Shown in pieces: positions 7,947 through 16,339 of a stretch of DNA of 36,579 nucleotides (position 1 is its first letter; each line of letters starts with the position of its first letter). A program made the translations under genes and the position numbers. Below the pieces are notes generated by a model. The model was not told where the DNA came from. It did no database searches and worked only from the letters and a program-made list of their open reading frames with translations. This DNA comes from Rhizobiales bacterium 65-9 (lineage in GTDB: Bacteria; Pseudomonadota; Alphaproteobacteria; Rhizobiales; Beijerinckiaceae). The DNA is taken from assembly GCA_001899525.1 (NCBI GenBank), contig MKVY01000028.1, positions 10,175-46,753 of the forward strand. The letters are read 5' to 3'.

Positions 7947-9845
7947 ATGAGTTCGAAACCGACCCAGGCGCAGCGCGTTGCCGAGCTTACGACCGCGCTG
8001 GGCAAGGACAAGCTGGTCCTGACGCGCCTCGACGTGTCCGAGGGCCTGAGCGAGCTGTTCGAAATCAGGGCCGAATGCCTCAGCGAGGACGAGAACCTCG
8101 ATCTCGGCTCGATCATCGGCAAGGTCGCGACCGTCCGCTTCACCACCGCCGCCAACAAGAAGCGGTTTTTCTCGGGCGTCGCCGTCGAGGCCTCGTGGAA
8201 CGGGCGCGAGCAGAACATGTTCGCCTATCGGGTCGTCCTGCGGCCCTGGACCTGGCTGCTGAGCCAGGCGACCGACTCCCGTATTTTCCAGAACCAGAGC
8301 GTCGTCGACATCATCAAGGCGGTCTTCGACAAGGCCGGCTTCAGCGGCCAGTACGATGCGAGCCAGCTCGAAAGCTATCCGCCCATCGAGTACTGCGTGC
8401 AGTATCGCGAGTCGCATCTCAATTTCGTGCTCCGCCTGATGGAGCAGTTCGGCATTTATTATTTCTTCAGGCACGAGGCCGGCAAGCACACGATGGTGCT
8501 GGCGGACTCCACCTCCGCCCACAAGCCGATCCCCGACCTGCCGAAGGTTCGCTTCGCCGAAACCGACCAAAGCGTGCGGGACGACGAGGAGGTGCTGCGA
8601 GAATGGGCGTCCGAACGTCGTTTCCGCAGTGGCAAGGTGGTTGTGAAGGCGTTCGATTTCGCCAAGCCGACGGCCGACACCAAGAGCGAGAAGTCGGCCC
8701 CCGGCGGCTATGAGAAGGACAGCATGGAGGTCTTTCTCTATCCCCACAAATACAAGAAGGGCGAGGAGGGCGACCTTGGCCAGAAATACGTCAACGCGAC
8801 GCTGCATTCGCTCCAGTCGCAGGACAAGCGCCGCTATGCGGCCGGCAACGCGCCCAGCATTTTCCCCGGCGGACTGATCACGCCGGAGAAACTGAAGCCG
8901 GAGTCCGAGGTTCAGGAATATCTCGTCGTCAGCGCGCAGCACACCTTCGTCACCGAAACCTTCCGGTCCGGCTCGGGCGGCAAGCAGGGCGATCCGTATT
9001 ATGGACATTACGTCCTGCAGCCGAAGGATCGTCCGTTCCGGGCGCCGATCGTGACGCCGAAGCCCGTGATCTACGGGCCGCAGACCGCCGTCGTCGTCGG
9101 TCCCAAGGGCGAGGAAATCCACACCGACAAGTACGGCCGCGTGAAGTTGCAGTTCCATTGGGACCGCGAGGGCAAGAAGGACGAGAAATCCTCCCGCTGG
9201 GTGCGCGTGTCGCAGATCTGGTCCGGCAAGCAGTGGGGCGGCTTCTACGTTCCGCGCATCGGCATGGAGGCCGTCGTCGAGTTCATCGAGGGCGATCCGG
9301 ACCGTCCGCTCGTCGTCGGCACGGTCTACAACGCCGAGAACATGCCGCCGGTGGAGATGCCGGCCAACCAGACGCAGCACGGCATGAAGACCCGTTCGTC
9401 CAAGGGCGGCGGCGAGGCCAACTACAACGAGCTCGTCTTCGAGGATAAGAAGGGTTCCGAATTCATCCGCATGCACGCTGAAAAGGTGCTCGATGTGACG
9501 GTCGAGGACACCGAGAGCTGGGTCGTCAACGGCAAGAACCGGAAAGGCCCGGGCGACGCGGCCGTCAAGACGAAGATCGAAAAGGGTGACGATGTTTTCG
9601 ACGTTCTCGACGGCAATCAGAACACCACGATCAGCAACGACTGGACGGTGAATGTCGGCAACGACATCTTTATCGAGGCCGGCAACCAGATTACGCTCAA
9701 GGTCGGCATCAGCACGATCGTCATGACCAAGGACGCGATCACCGTGAAATCGGGAACCATCAACACGGATGCGCCGTTCACGAACATCAACGCCACGACC
9801 GTCCTTGATCAGAAGGGTGGCGTCATTCAGTTGAATTGCGGTTGA
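7947..9845 (+). CDS. vgrG: T6SS spike protein VgrG (TssI)
   Basis: A 632-residue VgrG, the trimeric spike that caps the Hcp tube and carries effectors. The gp27-like part covers roughly residues 1-380 (LVLTRLDVSEGLSELFE, IEYCVQYRESHLNFVLRLMEQ, FGIYYFFRHE). The gp5 OB-fold region at about 390-465 has DKYGRVKLQFHWDREG, WVRVSQIWSGKQWGGFYVPR and FIEGDPDRPLVVGTVYN. A beta-helix needle follows, ending VIQLNCG. There is no C-terminal effector extension or DUF2345-type addition, so cargo probably binds as a separate protein or through a PAAR tip. The ATG at 7947 has GAGG 6 bases upstream; an in-frame TTG at 7935 is less likely. First gene of the plus-strand T6SS operon. Confidence 0.96.
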   Translation: MSSKPTQAQRVAELTTALGKDKLVLTRLDVSEGLSELFEIRAECLSEDENLDLGSIIGKVATVRFTTAANKKRFFSGVAVEASWNGREQNMFAYRVVLRPWTWLLSQATDSRIFQNQSVVDIIKAVFDKAGFSGQYDASQLESYPPIEYCVQYRESHLNFVLRLMEQFGIYYFFRHEAGKHTMVLADSTSAHKPIPDLPKVRFAETDQSVRDDEEVLREWASERRFRSGKVVVKAFDFAKPTADTKSEKSAPGGYEKDSMEVFLYPHKYKKGEEGDLGQKYVNATLHSLQSQDKRRYAAGNAPSIFPGGLITPEKLKPESEVQEYLVVSAQHTFVTETFRSGSGGKQGDPYYGHYVLQPKDRPFRAPIVTPKPVIYGPQTAVVVGPKGEEIHTDKYGRVKLQFHWDREGKKDEKSSRWVRVSQIWSGKQWGGFYVPRIGMEAVVEFIEGDPDRPLVVGTVYNAENMPPVEMPANQTQHGMKTRSSKGGGEANYNELVFEDKKGSEFIRMHAEKVLDVTVEDTESWVVNGKNRKGPGDAAVKTKIEKGDDVFDVLDGNQNTTISNDWTVNVGNDIFIEAGNQITLKVGISTIVMTKDAITVKSGTINTDAPFTNINATTVLDQKGGVIQLNCG

Positions 9846-9852
9846 CCGGCGC

Positions 9853-10413
9853 ATGAGCAAACTGAGATTCGCATCGGCGCGGGACGTTTTCGAAGCGTTT
9901 CCCGCAGCCAGGGACGACATCCAGGCGCCGCCCGTCGACGAGGCGCCGTTCGAGTTTCTCGGCAGACTGCTTCAGGGCCGGGCGCCGGAAGACGCGATCG
10001 GCTTCTGCGCCTATCTGCTCGGCCGTCGCGAAACGGTGTGGTGGGCGAGCCAGAGCCACCGCACGCTGGGGCCGCCGGTGAATCGCGAGGACGAGAAGGC
10101 GCTGCTCGTGGCCGAGGCGTGGGTGCGCGAGCCCGAGGAGCACCGTCGCCGCGCTGCGCTCGACATCGGCTTGCATGGCGATCACTCGCTGCCGGGCGTG
10201 TGGGTCTCGCTGGCGGCGGGCGGCTCGGGCGGCGTTCTGATCATCTCGGGCCAACTGGGTCCGCCGGTGGCGCCGGAGATGACGGCGAAATCCGCCCGCG
10301 CGGCGGTCCTCATCTCGCTCGCGCGGCTGCCGATCCGCCAGCGCGCGGCGCAACTGCCGATTTGCGTGGACATTTGCCGGCGGCTTGCGCAGGACAAGAG
10401 CCAACCGTCATAA
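9853..10413 (+). CDS. DUF6931-type T6SS-associated protein
   Basis: A 186-residue protein of unknown function starting 7 bases after the vgrG stop with no clear ribosome site, so it is probably translationally coupled. The pattern ETVWWASQSHR, then ALLVAEAWVREPEEHRRRA, then PGVWVSLAAGGSGG and a Pro-Pro-containing GPPVAPEMTAKSARAAVLIS stretch resembles what I recall of the DUF6931 family, which is common beside vgrG and tagH in proteobacterial T6SS loci. No signal peptide or membrane segment is visible, so it is probably cytoplasmic. Its place between vgrG and tagH hints at a chaperone, adaptor or loading role, but this is inference. It could also be an effector-associated or immunity-like protein. 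Confidence 0.7.
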   Translation: MSKLRFASARDVFEAFPAARDDIQAPPVDEAPFEFLGRLLQGRAPEDAIGFCAYLLGRRETVWWASQSHRTLGPPVNREDEKALLVAEAWVREPEEHRRRAALDIGLHGDHSLPGVWVSLAAGGSGGVLIISGQLGPPVAPEMTAKSARAAVLISLARLPIRQRAAQLPICVDICRRLAQDKSQPS

Positions 10414-10486
10414 CGTCGTCGCGGATCCGTCGTCCCGTTTCCGGAAGCGGGGCGTCATTTCCGGGATCACATGGAGGTTTCGCGCA

Positions 10487-12010
10487 ATGCCATTGCGCCT
10501 GACGATCGAGAATGTGCCGTCCCTCCCGGATGGCGGGCCGATCAGCTATGCGGTCACGGGAAAGCGCGGCTTCGACATCGGCCGCGACCAGTATCTCGAC
10601 TGGGTGCTGCCCGATCCGAACCGGGTCATCTCCGGCAAGCATTGCGAGGTGCGCTACAAGGACGGCGCCTATTGGCTGCGCGACGTGTCGACCAACGGCA
10701 CCTTCGTCAACCGAAGCGAGCGCCGGTTGCAGGAGCAGCATCGGCTGCGTTCCGGCGACCGCGTCGAGATCGGCCACTATATCATCAATGTCGAAGTCGA
10801 AGGCGATGAGGAGGGCGGCGAGGAAGGCGAGGCGATCGAGCCTGGCGAGCCGGGCCTCTGGGGCAGCGGCGCCGGCGCGGCGCCTCCTGTCGATCCCCGC
10901 AGCCTGAAGCCCGCCAACATCGCGCGCCCGGTTCAGCCGGTCGATGCGCTCGATTGGGTCGCGGCGATTCCGGCGCCCACGCCGCTTCAGCCAGGACCGC
11001 CCCCGCCGGCTTATGCGCCCGCTCCGGGCTCCGATTACGCGCCGCCGCCCGCGCCCGGCTATGCGCCGCCTCCCGCTGAGGATATCTGGGGCGGAGGCGG
11101 ATCCGGTCAACCCGCCGCGTGGGAGCCGCCGGCGGTCGAACCGCTTCCTCCCATCGGGCCGTCGTCCGCCCCGTCGTCGTTTGATCCGCCCCCCGCGGCC
11201 GACTATGCGCAGCCGCCCGCCGCGGACTACGCGCCGCCGTCCCAGCCGCTCGCCCCCGAACCTCCGCCCGCGCCGATGGTGCCGCCGGAGCCTGTCGGTC
11301 TTCCCCGCGCCGCGCCGCCTTTCGAGCCGGCGCCTCACCCGGTGCCGCCGCCGGTCGCTCCTCCGCCGGCTCCGCCTCCGCCGCCCCAAACGCCGGCGCG
11401 CGAGCAGCGCCCGGCTGCGGCGCCCTCGTCCGGCGGCGGCGCGGAGTTCATCCGCCGCTTCGCCAAGGGCGCCGGGCTTTCAGAGGATGTGATCGCCACG
11501 CGCGACGCCGGGCAGCTCGCGGAGACGCTCGGCGTCCTGATGAACATCGTCGCCGGCAATGTCGGGCAGTTGCTGGTCGCGCGCGCGGAATCGAAAGGCG
11601 CGATGCGCAGCTCCAACCAGACCCTGATTCAGGCCGCCGACAACAATCCGCTGCGCTTCTCGCCCACGGCGGAGGATGCGCTCGCGCTGATGTTCGGTCG
11701 CCCGACCCGCAGCTATCTCGACGCGCAGCGCGCCTTCGAGCAGAGCTTCCTGTCGCTGAAGACGCACCAGGTCGACAGCTTCGCCGCGATCCAGGCGGCG
11801 ATCCAGCAGCTTGTCGCCGATCTCGACCCGAAGGAGATCGAGAAATCGGTTGACGCCGTGAAGGGCGGCTCGGTCTTCAGCAACAAGAAGGCGCGGCTGT
11901 GGGACGAGTTCGTGCTGCGCTGGCGCACCAAGACGGGCGCGCATGAAACGGGCCTGCTCGGCGCCTTCATGCAGTTTTTCGGCGACGCCTACGACCGGCG
12001 CAGGAAGTAG
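10487..12010 (+). CDS. tagH: T6SS FHA-domain regulatory protein TagH
   Basis: A 507-residue TagH. The N-terminal FHA domain (residues about 5-105) has the phosphothreonine-binding features IGRDQ (Arg33), ISGKHCEV (Ser49, His52) and STNGTFVN (Asn70-Gly71-Thr72). Residues about 160-315 form an extremely proline/alanine-rich linker with recurring DYAPPP and GYAPPP units. The conserved TagH C-terminal domain runs from about 317 (AEFIRRFAKGAGLSEDVIA) to the end, with LALMFGRPTRSYLDAQRAFEQSF. In characterised systems Fha/TagH proteins are read-outs of the kinase PpkA in post-translational T6SS control. The start at 10487 has GGAGG 9 bases upstream. An extended frame back to 10385 overlaps the preceding gene and is rejected. 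Confidence 0.92.
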   Translation: MPLRLTIENVPSLPDGGPISYAVTGKRGFDIGRDQYLDWVLPDPNRVISGKHCEVRYKDGAYWLRDVSTNGTFVNRSERRLQEQHRLRSGDRVEIGHYIINVEVEGDEEGGEEGEAIEPGEPGLWGSGAGAAPPVDPRSLKPANIARPVQPVDALDWVAAIPAPTPLQPGPPPPAYAPAPGSDYAPPPAPGYAPPPAEDIWGGGGSGQPAAWEPPAVEPLPPIGPSSAPSSFDPPPAADYAQPPAADYAPPSQPLAPEPPPAPMVPPEPVGLPRAAPPFEPAPHPVPPPVAPPPAPPPPPQTPAREQRPAAAPSSGGGAEFIRRFAKGAGLSEDVIATRDAGQLAETLGVLMNIVAGNVGQLLVARAESKGAMRSSNQTLIQAADNNPLRFSPTAEDALALMFGRPTRSYLDAQRAFEQSFLSLKTHQVDSFAAIQAAIQQLVADLDPKEIEKSVDAVKGGSVFSNKKARLWDEFVLRWRTKTGAHETGLLGAFMQFFGDAYDRRRK

Positions 12011-12030
12011 GACGAAAAGCAGAAAGAGAC

Positions 12031-12906
12031 CTACCGTCCCACCTTCGCCATCACGTCGGCCTTCAGGAAGCGCTCGATCGTCAGCATGAAGGCGATCGAG
12101 GGGACGAGCAGGATCAGCGCCGTGATCGAGGCGATCTGGTAGTTTCCGCCCATGCTGGCGCTGTAGAGCAGCAGCGGCAGCGTCGTCACCTGCGGCGCGC
12201 CGACGAAGAAGGTGCCGGTGAACTCGTCGAGCGATTCCAGGAAGACGAAGATCGCGCTCGCCATGATGCCGGGAGCGGCGAGCGGCAGCGTGATGGTCCA
12301 GAACGTCCGCTGCGCCGACGCGCCGATGCTGCGGGCCGCAAGCTCGAGATCGCGATCCACCGCCGCGAAGGCCGCTGTCGTGATCCACACCGAATACACC
12401 AGCGCATGCGCCGCATGCACCAGCACCACGCCCGCGATCGTGCCTGCGAGGTTGATGCTGTAGAAGATGCGCGCCACGTTGATATAGATCGTCACCGATG
12501 GAAACGCCTGCGGCAGCAGGAAAAGAATCATGATCGCGGCGCGCAGCGGCAGTTTGAGCCGCGCCAGCGCGTAGCCGGCCGGAATCGAGACGGCGAGCGC
12601 GACGACCACGACGAGCATCGCGATGAGCACGCTTGTCGCCAGCGATGTCATGGCGTCGCCGGTGGGACGGAAGACGATCTCCCAGTAGCGCAGCCCGTAT
12701 GTGACGGGCAATTTGTAGGGCGCATACCAGCGCTCGGCCACCGACCAGAGCGCGAGATTGAGCAGCGGCCCGATCAGCAGAAAAGCGAAGACCGCAAGCG
12801 CCGCCGCCTTCATCAGCAGCCCGGCGTAGGAGCCGGCGGTGAAGGGCAGGGCGCTCGAGCGCTTCATCGCGGCTGCGCCGCCGTCGTTCTGCGAAAGCGC
12901 GCTCAT
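12031..12906 (-). CDS. ABC transporter permease (second permease)
   Basis: A 291-residue inner-membrane permease of the binding-protein-dependent type (PotC/FbpB-like half). Multiple hydrophobic segments are present, beginning AGLLMKAAALAVFAFLLIGP. The cytoplasmic EAA loop reads ELAARSIGASAQRTFWTITL and is followed by PLAAPGIMASAIFVFLESL, which contacts the ATPase. Its ATG overlaps the stop of the upstream permease gene by 4 bases (ATGA). It is last in the operon and converges on tagH, with only 20 bases between the stops and no clear terminator hairpin. Substrate unknown; polyamines, iron or phosphonates are all transported by relatives. Confidence 0.9.
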   Translation of the reverse strand: MSALSQNDGGAAAMKRSSALPFTAGSYAGLLMKAAALAVFAFLLIGPLLNLALWSVAERWYAPYKLPVTYGLRYWEIVFRPTGDAMTSLATSVLIAMLVVVVALAVSIPAGYALARLKLPLRAAIMILFLLPQAFPSVTIYINVARIFYSINLAGTIAGVVLVHAAHALVYSVWITTAAFAAVDRDLELAARSIGASAQRTFWTITLPLAAPGIMASAIFVFLESLDEFTGTFFVGAPQVTTLPLLLYSASMGGNYQIASITALILLVPSIAFMLTIERFLKADVMAKVGR

Positions 12907-13739
12907 GCGACGCCCCGTTGCTCGGCGAGATTGTGGCGCAGATAGAACCAGGCCGCCACCGAGCAGATGAGATAGGAGATCACGCCGAGCGCGTTCGCGA
13001 CGCCATAATCGCCGTAGGAGGTGATGCGGAACGCCATGTCGACGGTCATCATGGTCGGCTGCGAGCCGGCGACCATCATCGGCACGGAGAGCACGCTCAT
13101 GATGGTGACGAAGGTCAGCACCAGGCCGACGAGCAGCGTGCGCGTCACCTGCGGCGCGACGAGCTCAATGAAGACGCGCAGGCGCGACGCGCCGAGATTG
13201 CGTCCCGCCTCGATCGTCGCGCGGTCGATCGACGCCATTGCGCCAGCGAGCAGCAGCGCGACGAACGGCGTCTGCTTCCACACGAAGGTCGCGATCACGC
13301 CGCGCCAGTCGAGAAAGCTTTGCGTCGACAGCGGGTCGAGCAGGCCCATGCCGACGAAGCTGTTGTTCATCAGCCCGTTCTTGGCGAGGAATGTCCGCAT
13401 GCATTGCGCGGCGACGATGAAGGGGATGAACAGCGGCCAGCGATAGAGCCAGCGTAGCGCGGCCACGAGCCAGGGCGTCTCGCCCATCGTCAGAGCGCCC
13501 GCGATCGCCAGCGCCGCGACGCCGGTCAGCAGCGTCGAGACGACGACGATGAAGATCGTGTAGAGGATGTCGCCGGAATAGAGCTCGAACGATTTCTGGA
13601 AATTGGCGATCCCGAAGCCGCCGCCCGGATCGGTGAAGGCGAGGATGAGGGACAGGAACAGCGGATAGACGAACAGCGTCGCGATCAGCGCCAGCGCCGG
13701 CGCGGACAGGATGAGCCCCCAAGTGTAGGTCTGCTTCAC
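12903..13739 (-). CDS. ABC transporter permease (first permease)
   Basis: A 278-residue inner-membrane permease (PotB-like half). The first membrane segment is LILSAPALALIATLFVYPLF, followed by a periplasmic stretch and about five more hydrophobic segments. The EAA loop is TIEAGRNLGASRLRVFIELV followed by APQVTRTLLVG. It pairs with the permease encoded immediately downstream, whose start codon it overlaps. A 172-base gap containing a palindromic repeat separates it from the binding-protein gene upstream. The ATG at 13739 opens MKQTYTWGLIL. A clear ribosome site is not obvious. Confidence 0.9.
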   Translation of the reverse strand: MKQTYTWGLILSAPALALIATLFVYPLFLSLILAFTDPGGGFGIANFQKSFELYSGDILYTIFIVVVSTLLTGVAALAIAGALTMGETPWLVAALRWLYRWPLFIPFIVAAQCMRTFLAKNGLMNNSFVGMGLLDPLSTQSFLDWRGVIATFVWKQTPFVALLLAGAMASIDRATIEAGRNLGASRLRVFIELVAPQVTRTLLVGLVLTFVTIMSVLSVPMMVAGSQPTMMTVDMAFRITSYGDYGVANALGVISYLICSVAAWFYLRHNLAEQRGVA

Positions 13740-13787
13740 GCGGCGGTCCGTCTCATGTCAACATCGCGATGGCGCTTGAGAAAGGCT

Positions 13788-13888
13788 CGTCATGGCCGGA
13801 CTTGTTCCGGCCATCCATGTCTTTGAATCGTGAGGAATCGCGATCGCGAGACGAGACGTGGATGCCCGCGACGAGCGCGGGCATGACG
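13788..13888. repeat. Palindromic intergenic repeat element
   Basis: A 101-base element with imperfect mirrored ends: CGTCATGGCCGGACTTGTTC at the left and GAGCGCGGGCATGACG at the right. Each half also folds on itself: GGCCGGA-N5-TCCGGCC at 13793-13811 and GCCCGCG-N5-CGCGGGC at 13863-13881. The GTCATGGCCGG...CCATCCA / TGGATGCCCG...GGGCATGAC pattern matches a repeat widespread between genes in Bradyrhizobium-like and other Hyphomicrobiales genomes (recalled, not searched). It lies between the binding-protein gene and the permease genes of one operon, where such structures can stabilise the upstream mRNA. Confidence 0.75.
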
Positions 13889-13911
13889 GGCCTTTTTTAA
13901 GAAGGCGACGA

Positions 13912-15048
13912 TCAGTTCGCGACCTTCTTTTCGTAGGATTCGAGAATGTCGTTGAAGTAGGGCGCGATCGGGAAGGGCTTGCCCTTGTCGTTCAGGTCGG
14001 CGGGCTTGATGTCCGTGAACAGCTTGTCCCACGCGGCCTTGTCGAGCTTTCCTTCGAGGTTTTTCGCGTCGATGCCCGGATACCAGTTGAACTTCTTCAC
14101 GATGCCGTCGGCCTGCACCTGCGGGCTGGTGGCGAGCGCGATGAACTGCTCGGCGAGCTTGGCGTTCGCGGCCTTGGCCGGGATCGCGTAATACATCGGC
14201 TGGCCGGGCATGCCGGGCGAGATGAGCTTCAGCTTGGTGCTGGGCGGCAGCTTGCCGTCCGCCTGCCAGGTGTAGAACATATCCACCCACACCGGGCCCA
14301 TCGCGATCTCGCCGCGGTTGATCATGTCGAGCGTGCCGGCGTTGCCGGGGGTGATGACGACGTTCTTGTTGAAGTCCTTGAGGTTGGCGAGCGCTGAGTC
14401 CCACTTCGTCTTCTCGTTCGGATCGTAGGGACCCTTTTCGAGCTTTGCCGCGTCGCCGCCGAAAGCCGAGACCCAGCCGGTGACGAAGGCGACGCCCGAC
14501 ATGCCGCCCTTGATGCCGTTATAGCCGAACTGCTTGGGGTGCTTTTTCGTCCAGTCGACGAGTTCGGCGTAGCTGTTGGGAACGTCCTTCACGAGGTCGG
14601 AATTGTAGGCGAGCGCCGTCTGCGAATGGAACATCGGCATGACGAAGCCGTCGACGTTCGCGCCGAGCGAGTTCACGGCTGAATCGCGCGTGACCAGCTT
14701 GCCGGTCGGGATGTCGCCGCGATAGCGGACCAGCATGCCGTCCTTCGACATCTCGCCGGCCATCTTCTGATGGATGACGACAACGTCGAAATCCCATTTG
14801 TCGACGCCCGCTTTCTTCTGCGCGTCGAGTTTTTCGAAGATCTTCTGCGAGCCGGCGTCGCCCGGGCCGGTTCCGACAGAGACGACCTTCACGCCGGGAT
14901 GCTGCTTCTCGAACATCGGGCCGAGATAGTCTTTCACGTAATCGACCATGTTCTGATCGCCTGCCGTGACGACGTTGAGCGTCTGCGCCGAGACGGGAGC
15001 CGAAATCAGCGCGAGCGCGCCGACGCCGGCCAACAGATAAAGCCGCAT
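13912..15048 (-). CDS. ABC transporter periplasmic substrate-binding protein
   Basis: A 378-residue exported binding protein of the PotD/FbpA-like solute-binding class. The signal peptide is MRLYLLAGVGALALISAPVS with probable cleavage after VSA. The mature part opens QTLNVVTAGDQNMVDYVKDY, and the hinge-lobe pattern includes AYNSDLVKDVPNSYAELVDW, GEIAMGPVWVDMFYTW and MPGQPMYYAIPAKAANAKLAE. Two ATGs lie 6 bases apart. The AAGGAGG ribosome site abuts the first (15054) but is ideally spaced 6 bases from the second (15048), which decides the start. The ATPase stop lies 2 bases upstream. The ligand cannot be read from the sequence. Confidence 0.92.
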   Translation of the reverse strand: MRLYLLAGVGALALISAPVSAQTLNVVTAGDQNMVDYVKDYLGPMFEKQHPGVKVVSVGTGPGDAGSQKIFEKLDAQKKAGVDKWDFDVVVIHQKMAGEMSKDGMLVRYRGDIPTGKLVTRDSAVNSLGANVDGFVMPMFHSQTALAYNSDLVKDVPNSYAELVDWTKKHPKQFGYNGIKGGMSGVAFVTGWVSAFGGDAAKLEKGPYDPNEKTKWDSALANLKDFNKNVVITPGNAGTLDMINRGEIAMGPVWVDMFYTWQADGKLPPSTKLKLISPGMPGQPMYYAIPAKAANAKLAEQFIALATSPQVQADGIVKKFNWYPGIDAKNLEGKLDKAAWDKLFTDIKPADLNDKGKPFPIAPYFNDILESYEKKVAN

Positions 15049-15050
15049 GA

Positions 15051-16130
<1,080 letters not shown>

Positions 16131-16152
16131 GAACGCTTCCCGTCGCGGCGTC

Positions 16153-16170
16153 GTCCCGCGTTGGCGGGAC
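16153..16170. promoter_or_regulatory. Small GC-rich hairpin upstream of the ABC operon
   Basis: Perfect 7-base inverted repeat GTCCCGC-GTTG-GCGGGAC, 22 bases upstream of the ATPase start, in the 209-base spacer shared with the divergent TPR methyltransferase. It could be an operator or a 5' leader hairpin. No repressor gene lies next to it and no promoter pair could be assigned confidently. Confidence 0.35.
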
Positions 16171-16339
16171 AATGGCCCCATAGCCGGCAAAAAGCTACAG
16201 CCATGTGACAGTCTCAATACGGATGGACGACGCGGCGGATCGAAATGCGGGTCGCCCGGCGCGTGCGCTCCCGCACGGGCGCGCATGGCCTCGAGCGGGA
16301 GGATGGGTCATAGTTCGTGGCGCGCGCGAGGAGGCTTGC

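Noticed and set aside
7893-9920. 675-codon open frame antisense to vgrG
   Set aside because: Shadow of VgrG. The opposite strand has complete family motifs and a good ribosome site; this one has neither.
10310-11389. Arg-rich 359-codon frame antisense to tagH
   Set aside because: Mirror of the proline-rich linker; runs of arginine and glycine are typical of such shadows.
1-12010. T6SS locus as a recent genomic island
   Set aside because: No integrase, tRNA junction, direct repeats or clear composition shift is visible, and only part of the locus is in the window.
12006-12035. Convergent terminator between tagH and the permease gene
   Set aside because: Only a 5-base GTAGG/CCTAC pairing with an 18-base loop. 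Too weak to call.
13863-13901. Rho-independent terminator (GC hairpin plus T-run at 13893-13898)
   Set aside because: The T-run follows the hairpin only on the plus strand, where no gene ends. On the minus strand, where the operon runs, the order is reversed.
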